A DNA stretch of 64,000 nucleotides from Brevibacillus aydinogluensis (GTDB taxonomy: Bacteria > Bacillota > Bacilli > Brevibacillales > Brevibacillaceae): the NCBI RefSeq assembly GCF_031954365.1, contig NZ_JAUSVZ010000009.1; one strand, written 5' to 3'. Position 1 is the first letter of the stretch. Every line of letters starts with the position of its first letter. Made by a program: the position numbers and the translations under genes. The notes beneath the pieces were generated by a model. That model did not search any database, was not told the origin of the DNA, and was given only the letters and a program-made list of their open reading frames with translations. Positions 24,050 to 33,512 of the stretch are shown one piece after another.

Positions 24050-24502
24050 TTGCTGTCCCCGTTCGTGACCGTTCCCGTTTTTCTCATCATGGCCGTGTCC
24101 GTCTACACGGACCTTCGCCGACGCATGATTTACGACTGGCTCACGCTGCCGGGGATCGCGTACTTCCTCGTCGTTCATGCCATCGCCCACCCCGGTCAAT
24201 GGATGACATATGCGCTGGGCGTGATCGTGTTGGGCGGGATTTCGCTAGTCATGGCAGTTGTCAGCAACGGCCAGCTAGGGGGAGGGGATATCAAGCTGTT
24301 TGCGCTTGTGGGTTCCGCTGTGGGGTGGCAGGCCGGGCTGCTGATTATGGGCCTTTCCTACATCATCGCGGGATTTGTCGCCATACCCCTGTGGGCGATC
24401 AGAAAAAGGCGGGCGGCAGCAGAAAAGTGGAAAGAGGTTCCGCTGGCTCCGTTCATCGCCGGGGGGACGATTCTGTTGTACATGGCGGCAGCAGCTGTCT
24501 GA
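24050..24502 (+). CDS. cpaA: Tad-type prepilin peptidase (CpaA/TadV)
   Basis: A 150-residue polytopic aspartic protease of the A24 family without the methyltransferase half of PilD. The catalytic aspartates are in the YTDLRRRMIYDW region (residue about 20) and in GGGDIKL. It would cleave the Flp prepilin encoded at 29939. TTG 24050 is preferred: AAAGGAGGG ends 6 nt before it, whereas the in-frame ATG 24002 has no ribosome-binding site and adds non-homologous sequence. It is the first gene of the Tad locus. Confidence 0.8.
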   Translation: MLSPFVTVPVFLIMAVSVYTDLRRRMIYDWLTLPGIAYFLVVHAIAHPGQWMTYALGVIVLGGISLVMAVVSNGQLGGGDIKLFALVGSAVGWQAGLLIMGLSYIIAGFVAIPLWAIRKRRAAAEKWKEVPLAPFIAGGTILLYMAAAAV

Positions 24503-24606
24503 TCCACCCGAGGAGACGCCGTGTTGCGGCAAGCATTTTCCTTATTTTGTAATTTTATAATTGCTTCCGAAATCTTTCGACTATCCAAGGAGAGGGAATC
24601 ATCTGC

Positions 24607-25419
24607 ATGCTGGAATCCAAACGACGTGCCATTATTTTTCTCACATTATCCCTTTTGCTTGCAGTTCTGGCGGGCTTTCTGTTTCTGAAAAAAATCAAGG
24701 ATATGAACGCGGAATTGGGGGAAATGGTGGAGATTTACGTGGCGAACGCCGACATTCCGTCCCGCTCGCTGATTCAGCCGGATCAGGTGACGACGCGGCC
24801 CATCCCGAAGAAATACGCGGATCAGTCCTACGTGACCGACAAATTGAGCCTGAAAAACCAGGTGACGGTCGTTCCCCTGTCCAAGGGCGACGTCATTACC
24901 AAAAACATTCTCAAGCCCGCCAACATCGTCCGGGACCAAAATCACCGTCTGATTACGGTGTATGCCGGGGGAAACGTCGTCTTCGATCAGGAACTGGAGG
25001 CGCTTGACCGCGTGGATGTCATCATCTCGCACCAGGTGAACGGTAAGCCGGTGACGGAAGTGTTCATGAAAGATGTGCTGGTGGCGATGGTGGCCAAGTC
25101 AGAGGGCAAGTTTAAAGGAGTGGCGTTGGAACTGCCGTTTGAGGACGTGCCCCGGTTCATCCATCAGCAGAACTACGCAGAGCTCATGCGGATCCTGAAG
25201 GCCAATGTCGGCAAAGGCGGAGCGGCCATTTCCGAGCCGTTTCAAGAAACGAAACCCGGCCAGGAGGAGACGCCTGGCGACAGCGCTGCGCCCGAAACCA
25301 AACCGGCCGAAAGTCCGACGGTAAAACCGGGGGCACAGGCGCCGCAGACACCTCCTGCGCCGTCGCCAAACGCGGGACAGCCCGCGATGCAGCAAGCAGG
25401 AACCAAAACCGGAGGGTAA
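24607..25419 (+). CDS. cpaB: Flp pilus assembly protein CpaB
   Basis: A 270-residue protein with an N-terminal membrane anchor (about residues 8-27) and a SAF domain (about 40-105, with DIPSRSLIQPDQV and VTVVPLSKGDVITKN). A Pro/Ala/Thr-rich tail (about 205-270) is probably extended. In Gram-negative Tad systems CpaB/RcpC sits in the periplasm near the secretin; here there is no secretin, so it probably lies between membrane and peptidoglycan. Start ATG 24607 follows AAGGAGAGGG at some distance. It ends 3 nt before cpaE. Confidence 0.8.
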   Translation: MLESKRRAIIFLTLSLLLAVLAGFLFLKKIKDMNAELGEMVEIYVANADIPSRSLIQPDQVTTRPIPKKYADQSYVTDKLSLKNQVTVVPLSKGDVITKNILKPANIVRDQNHRLITVYAGGNVVFDQELEALDRVDVIISHQVNGKPVTEVFMKDVLVAMVAKSEGKFKGVALELPFEDVPRFIHQQNYAELMRILKANVGKGGAAISEPFQETKPGQEETPGDSAAPETKPAESPTVKPGAQAPQTPPAPSPNAGQPAMQQAGTKTGG

Positions 25420-25422
25420 GGC

Positions 25423-26580
25423 ATGAAAACGGAACTCAACATTCTCGTCGTAGCCGATTACGATTCGGTGAAAGACCTGTTGCGGGAATGGCTCGCTCCT
25501 TACGAGCATGTGCAGTACACCACATCGCTGGAAGTGAAGAAAGAGATTGACCGGATTGGCCCCGATATCGTCCTGCTCGTGCAGCCTGAGGACGGGTCGG
25601 GCGTGGAACTGGTCCAGTATATACAGGCCGAGCTGCCCGAGGGCATTGTGATCTTTCTCACGGAAGAGCAGGATTTCGTCCTGCTACGGGATGTCGTCCG
25701 CGCCGGTGCGATTGAGTACATCGTGATGCCTGACGAACTGGCGCTGTTGACGGACCGGCTTGAGAAAATCTCCGAGCTGGCGCAGATACAGCAGCGGAAA
25801 AAGGGAGCGAACGCGTCCGGCAAGGCGTTGGTCCGCGGCCGGGGAAAAGTGTATTCCTTTTACAGCGGAAAAGGGGGCAGCGGCCGCACGCTGCTAGCCA
25901 CCGGCTTTGCGCAGGCATTAAAACTGGAATCCACCGCCAGCGCCCTGCTGATCGACCTCAACCTGCAGTACGGCGGTGTGGAAACCTTTCTCTCATTGGA
26001 CAGCAATCGCACGCTGGCCGATCTGATGCCGGTCATGCACGAGATGAACGAGAACCACATTCGCAATGTGGCACAGCGGGAACTCCATTCCAAGCTGGAA
26101 GTCCTGGTCAGTCCGCGTGATGCGGAAATAGCAGAGCAGATCCCGGAGGAATTTATCACCCGGTTAATCCGCGCCAGCCGCCGCAGCTACGATTTTGTCA
26201 TTGTCGACCTGCCGGCGCACATGAACGAGCTGACCTACGCGGCGCTGACGGAGTCGGACCTGATCTGCTACGTGATGAATCTCGACACGCCTTCGGTTCA
26301 GATCTACCGGCTCGCGGAAGAGTTGTTCCGACGGCTTCGGATCGATACCGCAGGCAGGCTGGAAGTGGTCGTCAACCAGGTGGGCAGGGACAACGAACTG
26401 GCCGTTTCCGACCTGAAGGGGTTGATCACCGCCCCGATCACCGCTGAAATCAGCAGGGATCACCAGGGCGTTCAGGCGGCCGTCAATCAGGGCAAGCCGC
26501 TGCAAAAGGAAGCCAACGAGAAAAAGCTGTCTCCTGCGGCGAAGGACATTCGCAAATGGGTGCTCAGGAAATTGTCGTAA
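25423..26580 (+). CDS. cpaE: Tad pilus localisation ATPase CpaE/TadZ
   Basis: A 385-residue MinD/ParA-like protein. The N-terminal 110 residues resemble an atypical receiver domain (LNILVVADYDS, DIVLLVQPED). The ATPase domain starts near residue 142 with SGKGGSGRTLLA. The deviant Walker A has the signature first Lys, but Arg replaces the usual second Lys, as in other divergent TadZ proteins, so nucleotide binding may exceed hydrolysis. It directs pilus machinery to its site in the cell. It lies in a tight operon, 3 nt after cpaB and 12 nt before cpaF. Confidence 0.83.
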   Translation: MKTELNILVVADYDSVKDLLREWLAPYEHVQYTTSLEVKKEIDRIGPDIVLLVQPEDGSGVELVQYIQAELPEGIVIFLTEEQDFVLLRDVVRAGAIEYIVMPDELALLTDRLEKISELAQIQQRKKGANASGKALVRGRGKVYSFYSGKGGSGRTLLATGFAQALKLESTASALLIDLNLQYGGVETFLSLDSNRTLADLMPVMHEMNENHIRNVAQRELHSKLEVLVSPRDAEIAEQIPEEFITRLIRASRRSYDFVIVDLPAHMNELTYAALTESDLICYVMNLDTPSVQIYRLAEELFRRLRIDTAGRLEVVVNQVGRDNELAVSDLKGLITAPITAEISRDHQGVQAAVNQGKPLQKEANEKKLSPAAKDIRKWVLRKLS

Positions 26581-26592
26581 GGGGGGAGTTAG

Positions 26593-27978
26593 ATGGCATT
26601 ATTCCGACGCAGGGATGAAAAGACTCCGCCTGGCGATGAGGCGCCCCGGACCATCGCATCTTCGCTTGCGGCTCCTTCCTGCAATCCGTACCTGGACGAA
26701 CTGGCGGAACATTACAAGGCGCGACTCTTGCGGGAGACCAACCTGGAACGGCTGACCAGCCTGCCGTCGAGCGAGATGCGCCTGGCGATTGAGCGCCTGG
26801 TATCCCAATACATGTCCGAAGAAAAGGTCGTCATCCCGCGAAACGAAAAGGAACTGCTGCTCACCCGCCTGATCAACGAATCCGTCGGTCTGGGCCCGCT
26901 GGAGCCGCTGCTGAACGACCCGGAGATCACGGAAATTTCGATCAACGGCCACAGCCAGGTGTACGTCGAGCGGAACGGCCGCCTGGAACTGACCGACCTG
27001 AAGTTTCGCGACGAGGAGCATCTGCGCCACATCGTCGACCGGATCGTGGCGCCGCTCGGACGGCGGATCGACGAAAGCTCGCCGATGGTGGACGCCCGGC
27101 TGAAAGACGGCAGCCGCGTGAACGCAGTGATTCCGCCGATCAGCCTGAATGGCACGCTGGTCTCGATCCGGAAATTCCGCAAAGAGCCGTACACCATGGA
27201 TGACCTGATGAGGTTTGGCTCGTTCAACGAGGCGATGTCCCGCTTTCTGCAGGCGGTCGTGGAAGCGAAAATGAACGTTCTTATCTCCGGCGGCACCGGG
27301 AGCGGAAAGACGACGCTGCTCAATGCCGTAGCCTGCGCCATCCCCCACTATGAGCGCGTCATCACGATTGAGGATTCGGCAGAACTGAGGCTGGCCCACC
27401 CCAACTGCGTCGGGTTGGAGGCCCGCCCGCCCAACATGGAGGGAAAAGGGGAGATCACGATTCGCCAGCTCGTGAAAAACTCCCTGCGGATGAGGCCGGA
27501 CCGGATCATCGTCGGGGAGGTGCGGGGCGCCGAAGCGTTTGACATGCTGCAGGCGATGAACACGGGGCACGAAGGATCGCTCACCACCGTTCACGCCAAC
27601 TCGCCCCAGGATGCGTTTAACCGGCTGGAGGGCATGGTCGTGATGGCCGGCATGGATTTGCCGTCTTCCATCATTCGGGAGTACATTGTCAGCGCCCTCG
27701 ACATCATCGTGCAGGTGATGCGTCTCTCAGACGGGAAGCGCAAGATCGTCTCCATTTCGGAGGTGGTAAAAACCGAAGAAAAACGCGTGGAAGTAAACGA
27801 AATCTTTCGCTTTCAGCGCACCGGCATCGGAAAAAGGGGGGAAGTGTTGGGGTACTTTACCGCAACCGGCGTCGTGCCCCGTTCGCTGGAAAGGCTGAGA
27901 ACGTTTGGGATCGAGATAGACGAGTCGCTGTTTGCGGCAGGAGAGGTGAAACGACGTGAGCATCTCTATTCTGTTTAG
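26593..27978 (+). CDS. cpaF: Tad pilus assembly ATPase CpaF/TadA
   Basis: A 461-residue secretion-type hexameric ATPase. An N-terminal domain (about residues 30-200) precedes the motor domain: Walker A GGTGSGKTTLLN near 233, the Asp box ITIEDSAEL and Walker B RPDRIIVGEVRGAEA, with the His box TGHEGSLTTVHANS. It powers assembly, and perhaps retraction, of the Flp pilus through TadB/TadC. Strong GGGGGGAG site. Its 3' end overlaps tadB by 23 nt. Confidence 0.92.
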   Translation: MALFRRRDEKTPPGDEAPRTIASSLAAPSCNPYLDELAEHYKARLLRETNLERLTSLPSSEMRLAIERLVSQYMSEEKVVIPRNEKELLLTRLINESVGLGPLEPLLNDPEITEISINGHSQVYVERNGRLELTDLKFRDEEHLRHIVDRIVAPLGRRIDESSPMVDARLKDGSRVNAVIPPISLNGTLVSIRKFRKEPYTMDDLMRFGSFNEAMSRFLQAVVEAKMNVLISGGTGSGKTTLLNAVACAIPHYERVITIEDSAELRLAHPNCVGLEARPPNMEGKGEITIRQLVKNSLRMRPDRIIVGEVRGAEAFDMLQAMNTGHEGSLTTVHANSPQDAFNRLEGMVVMAGMDLPSSIIREYIVSALDIIVQVMRLSDGKRKIVSISEVVKTEEKRVEVNEIFRFQRTGIGKRGEVLGYFTATGVVPRSLERLRTFGIEIDESLFAAGEVKRREHLYSV

Positions 27979-28882
27979 TCTCTCCGTTCTGCTCGGAATA
28001 TGGGGGATCTATGAATACCTGGGCTATCGGGCGAAAAAGACGGAATGGAAAAAACGGGTGGAAGAGTGGTACGAGGTCAAATCCCAGCGCAAAAGTTTTC
28101 TCCTCGAATGGGGGGATCGCTTCGACCGTACCCCCCATGCCAAGCAGATACGAAGCAAGCTGATCAAAGCAAACATTCCCCTTGCGCCTTCCGAGTATTA
28201 CGGCATTTTGCTGGTTGGCGCGTTCGGGCTGGCCTTCTTTTTCAACAACGTCGTCGGGCTGCCGTTTCCTTACAATATCGCCGCCGGCTCTGCCTGCATG
28301 TACCTGCTGCAGAAGCTGCTGTTTCTCGTGCGGCGAAACAAGTACCAGGAGCGCTTGAACGACCAGCTGTCAGAGGTGTGCCGCCTGCTTGCCAACTCGC
28401 TGCGCGCAGGGCTGACGCTGACACAGGGGATCGAACTGGTGGCCAGGGAAATCCCGCAGCCAGCCGGGCAGGAGTTTGCGCGCATGGCGCGTGAAATGCG
28501 GTTGGGCGTCAATTTTGACAAGGCGCTCGCCGATATGGAAAAGCGCATTCCGACCCGGGATTTTCGGATCTTTGCGGCCACGCTGTACATCCAGCGGCGC
28601 GCCGGCGGGAACCTCAGCGAAGTGCTGCAGGAGATGGCACAAACGCTGGAGGATCGGCGAATCGTCAACCAGGAGATCAAGACGATGACCGCCGAACAGC
28701 GCTACGTCTCCATTCTGGTACCGATCATGCCGATCGCCCTGGTGCTGATGATGAACACGATCAACAAGGGGTTTATCGATCCGCTGTTCTCCGGCTTCGG
28801 ACTGATCCTGCTGGCCGTGTTTATCCTGGGAACGATCCTGTCCTATCTGCTGGTCCGAAAAGTAACAAATATAAAGGTGTGA
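27956..28882 (+). CDS. tadB: Tad pilus platform protein TadB
   Basis: A 308-residue integral membrane protein with a type II secretion F domain (about residues 130-260, QLSEVCRLLANSLRAGLTL to FAATLYIQRRAGGNLSEVL) flanked by hydrophobic helices at the N-terminus, near 75-120 and at the C-terminus. The start is GTG 27956 with GGAGAGG upstream, inside cpaF. It forms the inner-membrane platform with TadC. Confidence 0.87.
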   Translation: MSISILFSLSVLLGIWGIYEYLGYRAKKTEWKKRVEEWYEVKSQRKSFLLEWGDRFDRTPHAKQIRSKLIKANIPLAPSEYYGILLVGAFGLAFFFNNVVGLPFPYNIAAGSACMYLLQKLLFLVRRNKYQERLNDQLSEVCRLLANSLRAGLTLTQGIELVAREIPQPAGQEFARMAREMRLGVNFDKALADMEKRIPTRDFRIFAATLYIQRRAGGNLSEVLQEMAQTLEDRRIVNQEIKTMTAEQRYVSILVPIMPIALVLMMNTINKGFIDPLFSGFGLILLAVFILGTILSYLLVRKVTNIKV

Positions 28883-28886
28883 GACG

Positions 28887-29816
28887 ATGGACGCGCTCAT
28901 GGTCACCTGTTTGTTCTTATGTTTGCTTTTTTTCGCCATTTTTTTGAAAGAATCCTACCGCTATTCCGTCGAGAGGGAAAAGCTGCTCACCCACATTCAC
29001 GAAACCACGGGAAGGCCGGGATACGAAATCCGCAAGCGGGAAACGACTTCCGAAAAGTGGTTGAAAAAACTGCTGCAGTACAGCGACGATTACGCGGCAC
29101 TGGGGCAGAGGATCAACTTCTTCAGCGAGTCGCACGAGGTGGAGGAGTGGCTGCTGAAAGCGGGCCGCCCGTTGGATTTGAGTGTGGAACGCTTCCAGGG
29201 GACAAAAATCCTGCTCGCCCTGATTGGCGTCATCGTCGGCACCGTGTTCTTTGTCCTCGGCTTTCCGCTCGCCCCCTACGGCCTGGTCGTCTGGCCGATG
29301 GTCGGCTACTTTTTGCCGATCATCCTGCTGAAAAGAAAGGCGAGGGAGCGGCAGGAGCAGATTCGCTACGATCTGCCCGAATTTCTCGACACGGTAAGCG
29401 TGACGCTGCAGGCGGGCGTCAGTCTGGACCAATCGCTGCGCTCGGTAATCCAGTTTTTTCCCGGGCCGCTGCAGGAGGAGTTCGCCCGTTTCAATCAGGA
29501 GCTGGATCTGGGGGTGCCGCGGGAAAAAGCGTACGAGAATCTGCTGCGGCGCAATGACAACCCGGAGTTTCAAATGCTGATCAAAGCGCTGATACAAGGG
29601 ATGCGCCTCGGCGTTCCGATCGCGGTCACGTTCAAAATCCAGTCCGAGAACATGCGGCGCATACGCAAGGAACTGATCAAGGAGAAAGCGGCGAAAGCCT
29701 CACCAAAAGTAACCCTGATCACCACATTCGTCGTCGCGCCCACCGCGATCGCCCTGATCGGCGGTTTGATGGTGCTAAACATCCTGGAGAACGCCACGAT
29801 GTTTTCCGCATGGTAA
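28887..29816 (+). CDS. tadC: Tad pilus platform protein TadC
   Basis: A 309-residue membrane protein, second type II secretion F-domain protein of the locus. Helices lie near the N-terminus, around residues 110-155 and at the C-terminus; the F domain spans about 160-290 (RYDLPEFLDTVSVTLQAGVS). It starts 4 nt after tadB. About 120 bp separate it from flp and include a small stem, AAAGGG with CCCTTT at 29837-29854, that may be an attenuator. Confidence 0.87.
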   Translation: MDALMVTCLFLCLLFFAIFLKESYRYSVEREKLLTHIHETTGRPGYEIRKRETTSEKWLKKLLQYSDDYAALGQRINFFSESHEVEEWLLKAGRPLDLSVERFQGTKILLALIGVIVGTVFFVLGFPLAPYGLVVWPMVGYFLPIILLKRKARERQEQIRYDLPEFLDTVSVTLQAGVSLDQSLRSVIQFFPGPLQEEFARFNQELDLGVPREKAYENLLRRNDNPEFQMLIKALIQGMRLGVPIAVTFKIQSENMRRIRKELIKEKAAKASPKVTLITTFVVAPTAIALIGGLMVLNILENATMFSAW

Positions 29817-29938
29817 GCAAATAACACATGGCCTTTAAAGGGGGTGATCCCTTTCTCAGTCTGGCAGTGTAAATAATCGGGAAGTTTGCAAGTATGCGGA
29901 ATCAAAATCTTTTATATCCATGAAGGAGGATTTGTAAC

Positions 29939-30151
29939 ATGCTGACAAACACGATTCAAAAATGGTATGCCAAAATGCTGGTTTCCCTGAACAACCAAAA
30001 AGGGGCCCAGGCAATTGAGTGGATTGCGCTGGCCGGGGTGATTCTGGCGATTTTTGCGGCAATTCAGTTGTATTTTAATAAAGGTGAAACAAGCGTAGGG
30101 AATGCTATTTCCGAAACGCTGTCCAATATCATTAAAAAAATTGGTGAATAA
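29939..30151 (+). CDS. flp: Flp-family type IVb prepilin
   Basis: A 70-residue pilin. The cleavage motif is NQKG followed by AQAIEWIALAG, so the mature N-terminus would begin AQAIEW with the conserved Glu at position +5, then a single hydrophobic helix of about 22 residues. In most Flp pilins the residue after Glu is Tyr; here it is Trp. An excellent site, AAGGAGGA, lies upstream. Gene order tadC-flp with a hairpin after flp fits high-level expression of the major subunit. Confidence 0.9.
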   Translation: MLTNTIQKWYAKMLVSLNNQKGAQAIEWIALAGVILAIFAAIQLYFNKGETSVGNAISETLSNIIKKIGE

Positions 30152-30169
30152 CGGATCAGGCGGTGAAGG

Positions 30170-30196
30170 TGCAGGCAAGACATCTTCATGCCTGCA
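30170..30196 (+). terminator. hairpin after flp
   Basis: TGCAGGCA (30170-30177) pairs with TGCCTGCA (30189-30196). No T-run follows, so it is more likely an mRNA stabiliser or partial terminator between the abundant pilin message and the lipoprotein genes. Confidence 0.5.
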
Positions 30197-30257
30197 TCTA
30201 TCTATACATAATGAGGCTTTACTTTTTAATTTTTGCAGATAAAGGGAGGTCGCTGTT

Positions 30258-31673
30258 ATGAAGGCAAACGCGAATAAACTGCTCTCCGCCCTCCTGGCAT
30301 GTTTGTTGGTCTTATCAGCCTGCTCATCCGATCAAGAGAAACCAGCTGATGCGCCAGACGATCCCACGCACCAACCTGCTGCGGATCATCAGACAGGAGA
30401 ATCAACAGTTACGGAAATGCCAAAAAGCCGGGAAGAAAAAATACAGCTGCTCAAATCCATGATCCCGGAAGGCCTGACCAAGCTCCCGGAGACAGCAGAG
30501 GAGTTTTACAACCTGCCGCCGGGACGTTTTGCCGGTGTCCCGTATGGTCACCAGTATAAGGAAATCGAAAAGGTATTGCAGCAATTCCCAAACATCGAAA
30601 ACCCGGATGTAGAAATACTCGATTTGTACTACCTCGCGCTGCTTGGGCTGTTTGCCGAAGATTACCCGGAACCGGAGGAGATCATCAACCAGATCAAACT
30701 GACCTCGTTTGGCAGCCCGGACATGGATGATCCGCGCTATCAGTTCAAGGAGCAGTACAACGTGATGATCGTGCTGGACGCAAGCGGCAGCATGGGTCAT
30801 ATGGCGGGTGGCAAGACGAGAATGGAAGCGGCCAAGGAAGCGATCCGCTCGTTTGCCGCCTCCCTTCCGGACGGTGCGCGGGTGGGACTGCGCGTCTACG
30901 GCCATGAGGGGACGGGGGCGGAAGCAGACAAAGCGCGCTCCTGCAGCAAAAGTGATGTGATGTACCCCTTGCAGGCGTACGACCAGCAAAAGCTGGACAG
31001 TGCGCTGGCACAGTTCAAGCCGGCGGGCTGGACGCCGATTGCCCTCGCCCTGGAGCAGGCGCAGAAAGATTTGGAGGCGTACAAAGGGGAGAAGAGCACC
31101 AACATCATCTACCTGGTCAGCGACGGGATTGAGACGTGCGGCGGTGATCCGGTACAGGTGGCCAAACAGTTGGCGGACTCTGACGTGACGCCGATCGTAA
31201 ATGTTGTTGGCTTCGGAGTGGATGGAGAAGCACAGCGCCAGCTCAAAGCGGTAGCGGAAGCGGCAAAAGGCCGTTATGTGCTGATCCAGGATCAAAAGGA
31301 ACTGGAGGAGGAATTTGAGCAGGCCGAAGAGATTGCCCGCAAGTGGAGGAAGTGGAAGGATGGCGCCTCTCATGATGCCTTTTCCAAGCATCTTTCTCAA
31401 GGATTGGAGATTCTTCGTTTTGGATTTGACTGGGGAAAAAAGGGAAGGCAAGAAAGCTATAATATTTTCTCTTCCTTTTTATACTTGGAAGGGAAAGAAA
31501 TATTGGATAAAAGCACCATTACCAAACTGGAAGAGATCAAAAATAAACAAGACAAATTAATTCAGGAGCGACGAAACGAATTGGAGACGTTCCTTAAAAA
31601 TTTGAACGATAAAACATACACAGAAGCCATTGAGGCGATCAACCAGCAGTATAACGAAAATGTAAAGAAATAG
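30258..31673 (+). CDS. VWA-domain lipoprotein 1 of the Tad locus
   Basis: A 471-residue secreted lipoprotein. The lipobox LSAC puts the lipidated Cys at residue 22. A low-complexity linker (about 25-60) leads to a conserved helical region (SREEKIQLLKSMIPEG onward), a von Willebrand factor A domain (about 170-365) and a variable helical tail. The metal-binding MIDAS is complete: DASGSMG, the Thr in GWTPIA and the Asp in SDGIETCGGD. TadG proteins of other Tad loci carry a VWA domain, so this lipoprotein may do that job at the cell surface, for example adhesion or pilus anchoring. It is the first of four near-identical tandem copies; linker and tail differ most. Confidence 0.85.
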   Translation: MKANANKLLSALLACLLVLSACSSDQEKPADAPDDPTHQPAADHQTGESTVTEMPKSREEKIQLLKSMIPEGLTKLPETAEEFYNLPPGRFAGVPYGHQYKEIEKVLQQFPNIENPDVEILDLYYLALLGLFAEDYPEPEEIINQIKLTSFGSPDMDDPRYQFKEQYNVMIVLDASGSMGHMAGGKTRMEAAKEAIRSFAASLPDGARVGLRVYGHEGTGAEADKARSCSKSDVMYPLQAYDQQKLDSALAQFKPAGWTPIALALEQAQKDLEAYKGEKSTNIIYLVSDGIETCGGDPVQVAKQLADSDVTPIVNVVGFGVDGEAQRQLKAVAEAAKGRYVLIQDQKELEEEFEQAEEIARKWRKWKDGASHDAFSKHLSQGLEILRFGFDWGKKGRQESYNIFSSFLYLEGKEILDKSTITKLEEIKNKQDKLIQERRNELETFLKNLNDKTYTEAIEAINQQYNENVKK

Positions 31674-31688
31674 TAGCTGATTTCCCCC

Positions 31689-31865
31689 GCGGTTGCAGAC
31701 CGCAAGGCCTGCACATTCAACCAAAGGTGGAAATAAAGTGCTGGGGTGGAGTGATGGGTTTCCTGCCCGCGTCGCGTTTTGAAGCGGACAGATCCACCTC
31801 GGTGCTGGTCTGCAAGCGAGCGAAAGGGCCCATCACCCATGCACTGCGGACTTTATCTACACGCT
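31689..31865 (+). repeat. internally deleted 0.33-kb element (D1)
   Basis: The spacer between VWA copies 1 and 2 matches both ends of the element at 42954-43280 in the same orientation: AAGGCCTGC and CATTCA at the left, then CCTGCCCGCGTC, GCGTTTTG, CAAGCGAGCGA and GCGGACTTTATCTACACGCT at the right. The central stem is deleted. A small hairpin GCGGT/ACCGC (31689-31703) marks the left edge. Confidence 0.6.
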
Positions 31866-31883
31866 ATAAGGAAGGTCGCTGTT

Positions 31884-33305
31884 ATGAAGGCAAATGCGAA
31901 TAAACTGCTCTCTGCCCTCCTGGCGTGTTTGCTTGTCTTGTCAGCCTGCTCATCCGATCAGGAGAAACAAGCCGATTCCAACGCGCCAGACGATCCCACG
32001 CACCAACCTGCTGCGGATCATCAGACAGGAGAATCAACAGTTACGGAAATGCCAAAAAGCCGGGAGGAAAAAATACAGCGGCTCAAATCCATGATCCCGG
32101 AAGGCCAAACCAAGCTCCCGGAGACAGCGGAGGAGTTTTACAACCAGCCGCCGGGGCGCTTTGCCGGTCTCCCGTATGGCAAGCAAGATAAGGAAATTGA
32201 AAAGATACTGCGGCAATTTCCGAACATCGAAAACCCAGATTCGGAAATCATCGAACTGTACTACCTCGCACTGCTCGGTCTGTTTGCCGAAGACTACCCG
32301 GAGCCGGAGGAAATCATCAACCAGATCAAGCTGTCCTCGTTTGGCAGCCCGGACATGGATGATCCGCGCTATCAGTTCAAGGAGCAGTACAACGTGATGA
32401 TCGTGCTGGACGCAAGCGGCAGCATGGGCCATATGGCGGGGGGCAAGACGAGGATGGAAGCGGCCAAGGAAGCGATCCGCTCGTTTGCCGCCTCCCTGCC
32501 TGACGGTGCACGAGTAGGGTTACGGGTCTATGGCCATGAAGGGACGGGGGCGGAAGCAGACAAAGCGCGCTCCTGCAGCAAAAGCGATGTGATGTACCCC
32601 CTGCAGGCGTACGACAAGCAAAAGCTGGACAGTGCGCTGGCACAGTTCAAGCCGGCGGGCTGGACGCCGATTGCCCTCGCTCTGGAGCAGGCCCAGAAAG
32701 ATTTGCAGGCGTACAAAGGGGAGAAGAACACCAACATCATCTACCTGGTCAGCGACGGGATTGAGACGTGCGGCGGCGATCCGGTACAGGTGGCCAAACA
32801 GTTGGCGGACTCTGACGTGACGCCGATCGTAAACGTCGTCGGCTTCGGAGCGGATGGAGAAGCGCAGCGTCAGCTCAAAGCGGTAGCGGAAGCGGCAAAA
32901 GGCCGTTATGTGCTGATTCAGGATCAAAAGGAACTGGAGGAGGAATTTGAACAGGCCGAAAAGATTGCTAACAAGTGGTGGAAGTGGAAAAGTGGTGCCA
33001 CTCATGATGCAATTTCTAAATATCTATCTCAAGAAGGGGAGATTCTTCATTTTGGATTTACTTGGGATGCAAGGAGAAGACGGGAAAGCTTTAATTTATT
33101 CTCCGCCTTTTCTTACCTGAGTAGGGAGGTTTTAGATGAAAACACCATTGACAAATTGAAAGAGATCGAAAAAACACAAAATCGATTGATCCAACAGCGA
33201 GGAGACGAATTGAAAATGTTTCTTGATAATTTGAACAATAAAACATACACAGAAGCCATTGAGGCGATCAACCAGGAATATAACGCAAATGTAAAAGAAG
33301 AGTAG
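31884..33305 (+). CDS. VWA-domain lipoprotein 2 of the Tad locus
   Basis: A 473-residue paralogue of the gene before it, with the same lipobox (LSAC), linker, VWA domain with intact MIDAS and helical tail. Start ATG 31884 with TAAGGAAGG upstream; an in-frame extension to 31779 runs through the repeat element and is not real. The tail from about residue 375 diverges most from copies 1, 3 and 4 (for example YLSQEGEILHFGF), while the central 250 residues are almost unchanged, suggesting gene conversion or strong selection on the VWA core with variation in the tail. Confidence 0.85.
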   Translation: MKANANKLLSALLACLLVLSACSSDQEKQADSNAPDDPTHQPAADHQTGESTVTEMPKSREEKIQRLKSMIPEGQTKLPETAEEFYNQPPGRFAGLPYGKQDKEIEKILRQFPNIENPDSEIIELYYLALLGLFAEDYPEPEEIINQIKLSSFGSPDMDDPRYQFKEQYNVMIVLDASGSMGHMAGGKTRMEAAKEAIRSFAASLPDGARVGLRVYGHEGTGAEADKARSCSKSDVMYPLQAYDKQKLDSALAQFKPAGWTPIALALEQAQKDLQAYKGEKNTNIIYLVSDGIETCGGDPVQVAKQLADSDVTPIVNVVGFGADGEAQRQLKAVAEAAKGRYVLIQDQKELEEEFEQAEKIANKWWKWKSGATHDAISKYLSQEGEILHFGFTWDARRRRESFNLFSAFSYLSREVLDENTIDKLKEIEKTQNRLIQQRGDELKMFLDNLNNKTYTEAIEAINQEYNANVKEE

Positions 33306-33317
33306 CTGATTTCCCCA

Positions 33318-33494
33318 GCGGTTGCAGACCGCAAGGCCTGCACATTCAACCAAAGGTGGAAATAAAGTGCTGGGGTGGAGTGATGGGTTTCCTGCCCGCG
33401 TCGCGTTTTGAAGCGGACAGATCCACCTCGGTGCTGGTCGTCAAGCGAGCGAAAGGGCCCATCACCCATGCACTGCGGACTTTATCTACACGCT
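33318..33494 (+). repeat. internally deleted 0.33-kb element (D2)
   Basis: Nearly identical to the spacer at 31689-31865, including the same internal deletion and the left GCGGT/ACCGC hairpin. The shared deletion indicates that gene plus spacer were duplicated together as a unit of about 1.6 kb. Confidence 0.6.
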
Positions 33495-33512
33495 ATAAGG
33501 AAGGTCGTTGTT

